DNA from: Ectocarpus siliculosus
Taxonomy: Eukaryota > Sar > Phaeophyceae > Ectocarpales > Ectocarpaceae
Assembly: GCA_000310025.1 (NCBI GenBank)
Contig: FN649741.1
Coordinates: 5,356,992-5,380,894 of the forward strand
Length of the DNA: 23,903 nt
Direction: 5' to 3'
In this document: positions 10,045 to 18,400 of the stretch, one piece after another
Layout of the letters: each line of letters opens with the position of its first letter
How positions within the stretch are numbered: the stretch's first letter is position 1
Program-made: the position numbers and the translations under genes
Notes under the pieces: model-generated
The model's input: the letters and a program-made list of their open reading frames with translations, nothing else
What the model was told of the DNA's origin: nothing
Database searches by the model: none

Positions 10045-13000
10045 CTATGCTGGCCCACCCTCCAAAACCGCAACCCAGAACGCCGGCATAAATTCGTCCA
10101 CCCTCAACGAACCCCCGCCGTCCTCGACCCTGTAGGGCGAAGGGGGGAGGTGCTTCACCTCCTCCAGCCGGAAGCCCGAGCCCTCCACCAGCAGCAGCAT
10201 CTCGTCGAGGCTCAAGGCGAGAGCCGAGTGGTTGTGCCAGTGCAGCGGGCCGCAGTTGATCCACACTCCGCCAGGCCTCAACGCTCGCCGGATGGTCGCG
10301 ACGTACTGTTTGTATGGGGCGACGGCAGCATGGAGAACATTATTTGGGGATAGGACTGCTGTGGACCATGTGGCGAGGCAAACAGAAAAAAGTGTGTGCC
10401 GAAAGCTATCCCTCGTTTTTGGTGGAAAAGAGGAACCTTTGCAAAAGGAGGCAGCGTTGCGCGTGTTCGATGGAGCAGCGCAGACTCTCACTGAACTGCG
10501 ACGTTGTTGCTGCTGCAATCTACTGCCCCAACGCGCGTTGCACGCCAGAACGAGCTCCCCCGCCGTTCCTCCTGCACACGACCCGGCCGCCCTCACCTGT
10601 ACCACATTGGGGGCGGTGTCGACGAAGAAGCTCGTAACCACGGCGTCGAAGGTGCCTTCGTACGGTCCCCCCACACCGCCGTAAGTTTCCGAGAACTCTC
10701 CTGCCTGGAAGCTCAGCCCACCGGACGCTCGCGCAAGCAAGGCCCGTCCCTCGGGGTCTGGAAACAGGACAGAACGAAACCTGATTGAGGGGGGGTTGGG
10801 AGTCATACGTTAGTAAATTCTCCGTCGTGCTTGCAGCACTGAGGGTGGAGCCTGAAGAGCACGCAAGGAAGGGTTTACTATAAGCGGCGGTTTGCTTCGT
10901 TTAGGGGGGGGGCGCTACGACTGTTTGATGTAGTGTCGCCGAGCGATTCAAGACACCAGAAACTAAATCTATGCTAGACTTGCAGCAATGGGAGAAAACG
11001 GCCAAAATCCTGGCGTAAACGGCCCCCTCGACGCTCCCCGTACAGAGGCCACACACTTCCTCCATGTCGACAATCTCCACATCTGCAGACGCTTCACTCC
11101 AAAGAATTCTTCCGTGCCACCGTCTTGGCCCCGACCTCATTTGCCACAAAATATTATCTTTCGCCGAGCCTACAACCGCGCGCCCGTTCCTTACCGAGCC
11201 TCGCCGTCCATTTCGTTGTGGGTGGCGTCGTTCAGGAACGGGTAGAACTCCAAGAACCCCTTCCCTGACCCAACCGACCCTCCTCCTCCTCCTTCCCGTC
11301 CTTCTTCTGCATCGCCCTCCGTCGCGAGCTCGTCCTCGTCGGCACCAAGACCGCAATCGCCGATAACGTCGTCGTCGCGATCTGACACACAACACGCCGT
11401 CGCCGGTGGCGTCGCCGGCGGCGATGACGGCGAAGCGTCGTGCTGCTCTCTGCTGGCGCGCGGCAGCGGGGATGTAGGGGTGGCTGTCCCCGTGAAGTCG
11501 ACGCCTCGTAGCGCCTCCATCAACCAGTAGCATGAGGATAGCACTGTTGTTTCGGGTGCGTGCGCGGGTAGAGGGTAGAAGCGTGTTTGGGCGAAAGGGG
11601 GGCGCTGGGTGGGAACATCGCTCGCTCACGGCGGGACATTAAAATGTCTACCTCATGAGAACGCGCGGTGTACGGGCTGAACCAGATCGGCGCGGCTCAC
11701 ACCTTCAACCTCGTCTAACGAAGAGAGAACTTCACTCAACTGGTCGTGGACAGCTCGTTCGCGTGGACGCTCGCGTACCCTCTCGCCGCGATCTCTGTTG
11801 CCAAGCGTCCGAGGCCGGCACCGGGCACCAAAACATTTGCCGTGCGCCCGCAAGCAGGCGGCGTAGTAGCCGGTGGTGGGCCCGCCTGGGCACCGCAACG
11901 GCTGCCGCCGCCGCGGTCACCGTCCGTGTCACTCAGCCCGTCACTATTACCACGGCCACTCGTACTACTAGCGGCTTCTTGCCGGCCGAAGCGGTCGTCC
12001 AGGGCTTTGAGGAGCGGGGAGTACACGGCGGCTCTTACGGAGTCTCCCTCCGAGGTCCAGTCTCTCAATATGTGAGTGAAGATCTTTAACACGATGACAC
12101 GTGTAAAGGTGGAAACGCGTGGGGAAATGGGGCGGGGGGGTAGTGGCTCAGGCGCAAGGTTTGTTAGTAGTACTTGGGCAAGAGCAGAAGTCACGGCGCG
12201 GGCATGGAAACGCGCGCGGAAATGTATAGTCAGCGCGAAGAGATGAGTAAAAATTTGCGACGGATACCATACCGAGATCCGAAATATTATGCACAAGAAG
12301 GAGCGGGCCTGAAACACGAATGGCACGGACCAGTGGTTGTGTGTAACATCGATTGGGTGTTGTACACGACACGACAATACCGCTTGGAACAGAACAAAAT
12401 CCCCCGGGTACTTCCCCTAATGCCTAACCCTCCGCCGCGTGCTTGTTTCCTTGCCTGGTGCGTCTCGTCGTACGAGTGGAATCCCGTGCGGGTTTTCGAA
12501 CCCGCCTTTCCCTCACCGCCGCCGCCGCCCGCGTCCCCATTCCCCACCCCCTGAAAAATCGGCACCGGTATAGCTCTCCGCTCCTCGGCCGCTGCGGAAC
12601 CTGCGGAACCTGCAGAACCTGCGGAACCTGAGGACTCTGCCGAACCTGCGGAACCCGCAGAAAAATCTTCTCCAGTCGCGTCGCCCCCTGGGGCCACCCT
12701 CCCCGCCTGTTGTTGTTTTGTTCGCGCCACCCCTTCCTTGCCCCCGCCTGCATCGGAGACATCACCATCGGCAACAACATCGATGCCGGTACTGCTGTCA
12801 TCTTCTCGGTCTTTCCCGACGGGCCTACTGGTGTCGATGGTCGTGTCCTGGTCGCTGTCGTACTTGCTCGTGGCGGGTGGGATGGGTGGGCGTGGAGGAT
12901 CCGGAACAGGAAGCCCAGCTACGAAGGGCACGGGGCGCAACAGCCATGACAAAACGTCCGCGTTGACCTGTTGCGGGGTGGCGGACAATAGCGTAGGGGT

Positions 13001-14115
13001 ATGGGGAAGAAGAGCAGTTAATGCGTGGCTGCGTCCGGGGGGGCGCCGATGACTGACATCGGCGTGGCGGCGGTGCCCCCTAAAAGCAATAGACACGCAA
13101 GAAAATGTAGGCCGAGAGAAGGCATACCGCCAAGGATTTACCGGTGCCTTGCGAAGTCGTGTCGGTGAAGACAGAAATACGCGCGGCAAGGTATCTACGA
13201 GTACGGCACAAAGAGTGCTCGTTTCGTGACGCGGGTAGACTACGTAGTCTACACACCTGCCATCGCGGCGGCATCTTGTTCAACTTGCGCCGGAGTTTGG
13301 CGGCAAGGCGGCGCATCCCTTCTCCAGGCATGTCCCCGGCCCTCACATTGGCCTTCGGCGCTGCCGCACTCTCGAGGGTGGTGATAATCATGTCCAAACT
13401 CTAGGCGTCGGGGGAAAGCAGGTAAGTGGTTCTTGTATAAGCACAATACCTGCCAACTATCAGGAAATGTCTAGAGTTGTAATGCTGTCCGTGAATTGTT
13501 GGTATCCTCGATGTGACAGGCGTAGAACCTCAGATGCCTTGCTCTACCGACCGGATCGAAAAACGCACAGATATGAGCAGAGCGAAGTTTACATGTAGTC
13601 TACACCGATCCCAACACAAATGCTGCTGTAACGCCGAGAAACCCAAAGCACCTTCATTGTGATGCCGCGAATCAACCCCACTCGAAATCGTACCCCGAAA
13701 CCCCCAGCAACCAGCACTGAACAATATGGCGTACACAAATGGCGTTGGCATCTTGTAAGGCAAGACGGCCAGTAGCATAGCAATGCTTTGATTGTTTTCT
13801 CTTGCTCGCACACACCTGAACGGCCTTGACGAGATCCTGCTTGTACTCCTCCACCTTGTGGTTCAGGTGGCTCCATCTGCTAAGGGCGTCGTCATCATTC
13901 CCACTCCGAAAAAAGGGGATCGCCATCTGCGTAGGCTGTTGTTCCCCACCCACGTTTCCACTGCCTCCGTTACTGCTCCCGGTGCTCCCGGATGGTCCCT
14001 GCTGCTGTTGAAACTGTTGAATCTGCCAAGTTGGTCTATGTTTTCGACACAGCAGCAGCAGCACTCCTACCGTACTCACTAATCCCAGTACAACGCGCTG
14101 GGTCCACAACAGCAT
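10045..14115 (-). CDS. CARNMT1: CARNMT1-like SAM-dependent histidine N-methyltransferase (UPF0586/N2227)
   Basis: Seven exons on the minus strand: 14115-13816, 13400-13257, 12967-12455, 12083-11741, 11543-11195, 10780-10597 and 10305-10045 (TAG), giving 697 residues. Recognisable family blocks in order: RDW (326-328), VLVPGAGLGRL SAM motif I (403-413), HANELSTTMLSS across intron 4, LEFYPFLN, VLFPDPEG, VVTSFFVDTAPNVVQ, YVATIRRALRPGGVWINCGP. Exon joins reproduce the spacing of the animal enzyme as remembered. That enzyme methylates carnosine and also protein histidines; the algal substrate is unknown. It is longer than the roughly 400-residue animal protein because of an acidic Gly/Ser insert in exon 3 and a second one in exon 5. 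An N-terminal hydrophobic stretch (residues about 8-23) is unusual for the family. Intron 3 appears to use a GC donor. Confidence 0.88.
12084..12454 (-). other. Probable GC-AG intron 3 of CARNMT1-like gene
   Basis: Reading the minus strand, exon 3 ends CAC CAG at 12455 followed by GCAAGG, and exon 4 starts after TTAAAG at 12083. Both are phase 0. The join gives DETHQ-IFTHILRDW, which places the Asp 11 residues before RDW, as I recall for the animal enzyme. GT alternatives (GTGAGG near 12510, GTGGGG near 12555) are in the wrong phase or break that spacing. Confidence 0.6.
12591..12660 (-). repeat. 9-bp tandem repeats coding Gly-Ser-Ala
   Basis: Units like CCTGCGGAA on the plus strand repeat about seven times with small changes. 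Read on minus they encode GSA-type tripeptides within exon 3 of the methyltransferase, in the poorly conserved insert. Length polymorphism here would stay in frame. Confidence 0.85.
13235..13252. repeat. 18-bp perfect palindrome just inside CARNMT1 intron 2
   Basis: GTAGACTACGTAGTCTAC reads the same on both strands. On the minus strand it starts five bases into intron 2, directly after the GTGTG donor at 13256. It could fold next to the 5' splice site or be a dyad protein-binding site. Confidence 0.85.
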
Positions 14116-14522
14116 GGAATCGGAGAGAAAATGTTCCCTACGATACTAGAGTCCGCTGTGGAAGGCCATGGGTGAAACTCCGGCGGAGAGAGAGCTCCGT
14201 CCACGGCAGCGACGGTAAACCTGCCCCCTCCCCCGCACTGAACACACTGACTCCTATTGGGGTGGTCAATGGAAAGGAGCAGAAAGGAGGGGAGGCATGA
14301 CGATTCTTGACAGTCCCGTGCTGACTATATAATTTTTTTTTGCAAATACCCCATTGCCACCCACCGGGGAGGAGACGTCACTGCTGTATGCTGCTTGGTA
14401 TGTCGTAGAAACACAGATAGCACCACGCTAACCCTACGAATGTATTACCAATTTTTCCTACAGACCCTTTTCTTTGGATAGAGATGCCTTTGTTGTGGTA
14501 TACCATAAGTAGTCTAGTGTCA

Positions 14523-14567
14523 CATCAAGATCGATTTTACACAGCCCAGATCCATCAAGATCGATTT
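14523..14567. repeat. Spaced direct repeat, 15 bp
   Basis: CATCAAGATCGATTT occurs at 14523-14537 and again at 14553-14567, 30 bp apart. It lies upstream of the CARNMT1-like start (14115, minus strand), so a regulatory role is possible, but nothing else supports it. Confidence 0.75.
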
Positions 14568-15263
14568 CTTTCCTTTGATGAGCGCTACATACAACGACGA
14601 CGATGCAAGCACGCACACACCGATACGAGACACGAGACTGGAGGGCAGACTCCGGCTGCACCCTCCCACCGGTTGACCACAGCCAACCCACCCCTTACCT
14701 CGATCCCCGCCAGCATAGACCTGTGTACAACGCGCTGCGGCCAAGCGTGAAACACTATTTCCTGCCGCACAGAAACGCAGTCAGTCATTGCACAACATCC
14801 GTGAGTCGAGCTTTGGTCTACGGTATGCGCGTTGAAGGGTCTGCCGCCCCCCAACCTGGGCCACTCGCTTCGGAGGATCTTTCTTGATGAAAGTATTTGC
14901 GTCCGATCTATTGTGGCCGCCAGTCTACACGTTTCGGTTTGTGCTGGATGTGCATCAGCCAGCGTCACACAGGAGGAACGAAGTCGCAGGAGTTTTTTTC
15001 GTTTTTTTTTTGGTATCGTAAAGAAATTGGTCACATTCCATTCGTTAGAAAAATGGTACAGAATTCCCGTTGAAAAGCACATCCCACTCAAAATTTAGTT
15101 TTAACCATGACGACCCTGTACAACTCAACAACTCAGCAATCCTTTGAAATATTTGGGCAGCAAACTCTACCCTTGGTAGGCAACCTTGAGTCTCTTGGTC
15201 AGAGAATAGGTCTCTTCTCAGAATAGGGCCCGTAGGTTCCACCTGCCATATACGGTCAAACAC

Positions 15264-15295
15264 ATACCGTACCCAAGCCATACCGTACCCAAGCC
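15264..15295. repeat. Tandem direct repeat, 2 x 16 bp
   Basis: ATACCGTACCCAAGCC is repeated exactly (15264-15279, 15280-15295), downstream of the HAD gene's stop codon. Probably a replication-slippage duplication. Confidence 0.85.
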
Positions 15296-15463
15296 ATCGT
15301 GTCGGAAGCCGACTGTCTATCCGATATAAATATGAAACCTCATGCATGTGTGTGGTGTCGGGGCGCTGTCAAAAGCAGCCCCCGGCGAGAAATTACACAA
15401 AAAAAAATTAAACCATCGCGAGTGCGTCCCCGGCAAAGTGGCGGTCTCCACACAAAATCCTAC

Positions 15464-18400
15464 TTATTCTGTATCCCGCGGGGCAACGCCGAGCGCTGCG
15501 TGAAGCCGGCTATCCAAGTAATCCGAGACGCAAATCCCGCCGCCGATGACCCCCTTCAGCCTTTCCTGCGAGCCTTCCCCGACGCCGAAGGTGTAGAGCC
15601 CCGCCGAAACGGCGGAAGACACGCCGTTGACGCTGTCTTCGAAGGCGACGCACGCGTCCGCGGGGAGGTCTAGCCTCGACAGCCCTTCTAGGTAAGGGTC
15701 CGGGTGGGGCTTCGCCCGCGGGCACTCGTAGCCGATGACCATCGTCTCCTCAAACCTGGCAACGACAAGAAAAGAAAAGGGGGAGGGTAACCTGAAGTTT
15801 GAGTAAGCAGACGGGTTGCGGGAGAAAGGATGGAGAAAGAAAACAGTCCGTCGGGTGCGCTGCGGTGAGATATTGTTGAGGGTATTCTTCAGTGTGCACA
15901 GCCGGGGGTGGGCACTCGTCAGCGCCTAGCCAGAGCTAACAAACGAGCAAAAAAATAGGGGAAATTTTAGGTTTACGCAGGAAGCAGATGCTACTCTGCG
16001 GCACTATCAAGAGCAGAGTCAAGAAAACCAACGAAAGGCAGAATACGACGATTGTGCTTGAAAAGAAAACGTGATTAAAAAACATCGTGTGTACAAGACA
16101 GCGTTTTGAGAGCACGGGCGGCGTCAAAATCACAGCGCCACGATGACGAGGGTCCAGGAGCATGGAGCCTTGCTACACCGGAAGATGGCGGGGCTACTCT
16201 GGAATCGAGTGCAACCAATCGAAAATAACAGCGAAGGTCGCGGCAAGTTTTGTCAACACCACCTCGACAGCATGCAACAGACGCGCCACCGATACCTGTC
16301 GGAGAGGCCAAGGATGTTCAGCGTGTGCACGGCGTCCAGTCTAGGGGCGTTGGTCACTAGGATCATGGCCAGCCCCTCGGATTGGCAGCCGTCCAGGAAC
16401 TCAAGCAGACCGGGCAAAAGGGTCATCGTGGTGGAAATCTTCCGGTACACCTCCTCCTTCGCCTTCCAAAGCGCGGTCTGGTCCTCTGCCAACATCTCCG
16501 GGAAGAGCTTTTCGACTGCTCAAAAGAACCAGGGGAAACAGCAGTACAGTAGCAAAGAATCTTGTGTCAAGCGGGGGTCAGTAGAACGGGTTGGAGGTTG
16601 GGTTTCGGCTTGGTAGCGAGAGTGAGGGGGGGCGCCGGGGGCACAAACGCTTGTGGCGTTCAGTGTCCTACAGCAAAAGGAATGTTTGTCTTGTCGCTCG
16701 CGGACGGCTCGAGGAGTGAGCGCCGCCGGCCGTCAAAGCGGGCGTGTCTCCAGAGTGCGTCGGATTGCGGGGGGGCACCTCGTCTACTCGTTCGCGATGC
16801 CGTGCACACGTGCTCACCTATCGCGGGGTTGCTGTTGCCGGACATCCAGTCGTCGTAGTACTCCCTGGATATTCGTTCTCCTCCGTTGAAACTCGGTGTC
16901 AGCTGTGGCAACGAAGTAGGGGACGCAGTTGACAGGATTATTATTTCTTCTTCTATCGCAGGTCACAAAACCCCTTAGTGTGAATCACACCATCCTAGCG
17001 AGGTTTTCGAAAACCTACTGCGCTGTCTCGATGGAAGGCAAAAGTTTCGACCTGTGTCCGCTTGCACCAACCGAGATGACGGGAGACGTTCAGTGTCAAG
17101 CGACAGGGTAGGCCGTCGGAAGTAGTCAAGAGGGTGGTAATGCCACCTCTGATCCCGTCGTCTTGTGAAAGATGTCGACGCAAAGCTGCCAAAGCCATCA
17201 TTTTGACCCTGACATTCCTTCCACTTACTGAGGAGGTACCGGGCATGGAAATCTGCCACAGGGGTTGTCCTGCACTGCTGTCACAGGATGCGCACTCACA
17301 GCAGTGAAAATCACAGCGACTTTGAAAACAATCAGTATCGAAACCCCTCAACTTCTTTGAATTAGAACTCGATCGAAACGCGATGATTGTTGCGCAAGGT
17401 TCTGCGGGTCGTAGAGCTGTACATACATACGGCTTGCATCGCAAGAGGGCGGGCCCGAGAGACGCCGCCGCGTGATTGGATGCTTCTGGGCAGGTAAACC
17501 GACGAAGGGTAGTTCTAGGAAACACAGCAGAAGTTCTACCTGGCACGAAGCCAACACAGAACCACCCCCCGGCGGCAATAATATTCGAATGAGCCGTGGA
17601 GCGCGAAGCGAGATCTTTTCCCCCCCTTTGTCCCAGGAGGGACTAAAACAGTTCAATCTATCAGGCTCTTCCAACACGTTTAGAGGCCCAAGTTTCACTA
17701 TGGAGCGGCGAAAATTACCTCTCCTTTTTCGACCAGAACCAGGTCTATATGTAGAGCACCGATGTACGATCTGCTGGCTCGTGAGGAGGAAGAAAAATAG
17801 CGCTCTCTTCGTCACACCGATTTAGGCGGTCTCCGACAACAGATGGCCGTACTTCACAGGCGTTTGTCCCCAAGGGGCCCTCAGGAATAGAGCGCCCTAC
17901 TGGTTCAAGTCGTCTGAATTCAATTCACCCACCCGCCCGAGAACAGAACGCAACACCGGCACACAACGCATCACCGCTGGGAGGACAACACAACATCGGC
18001 GGGGGAAGGGCAGCATTTAGCATACGCGCATTCCAACATCGGCAGGGGAGGAGGCGGCGCCCTATCCACACATGACATGAACCAGGTGAGACCGGGGACA
18101 AGAGAGGCAGAGGAAGCAGAAGAAAACAACATTTTTTTTCGGCCTATTAAGGCAGATGGGAAGTGTCCAGGGTTCCACCTGGATTATTGACTGCATGCGC
18201 AGAGACGGTCCTCGCTTCATGCGCCTTAGCCACCATTGACATGCACATGCAAATGTAAGTATGCGTTGCGCCACTGACCATATGCCAGCAACAGCAGCTC
18301 CTAGGCTTCGCTGGTGAGCGTGTTCAGCTTGTGTACACAAATCCTACGTGCTCCGGAGTGGTCTTGAACAACACAAAAATCTTTCCGGTGCACGTTGGTC

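Larger units (their letters stand above)
14116..15463. other. Intergenic region, presumed CARNMT1 promoter and HAD 3' flank
   Basis: It lies between the methyltransferase start (14115, minus) and the HAD gene stop (15464, minus). Open frames here (for example minus 14585-15091, 168 codons) have no recognisable content. Two short direct repeats occur, near 14523 and 15264. T-runs at about 14332 and 14995 are visible. No promoter element was identified with confidence. Confidence 0.6.

Noticed and set aside
9706-10353. 215-codon plus-strand open frame
   Set aside because: Its right half is antisense to the well-supported last exon of the CARNMT1-like gene, and the left half is low-complexity intergenic sequence including the GGAT repeat.
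12488-12505. GCGGGTT-TTCG-AACCCGC hairpin resembling a tRNA T-arm
   Set aside because: No acceptor, D or anticodon arm surrounds it, and it lies in exon 3 of the methyltransferase as coding sequence.
14585-15091. 168-codon minus-strand open frame between CARNMT1 and HAD
   Set aside because: No recognisable features and no splice partners that give a conserved protein.
16995-17815. Long open frames on both strands suggesting a transposon fragment
   Set aside because: No transposase, reverse transcriptase or integrase motif could be seen, and no terminal repeats were found.
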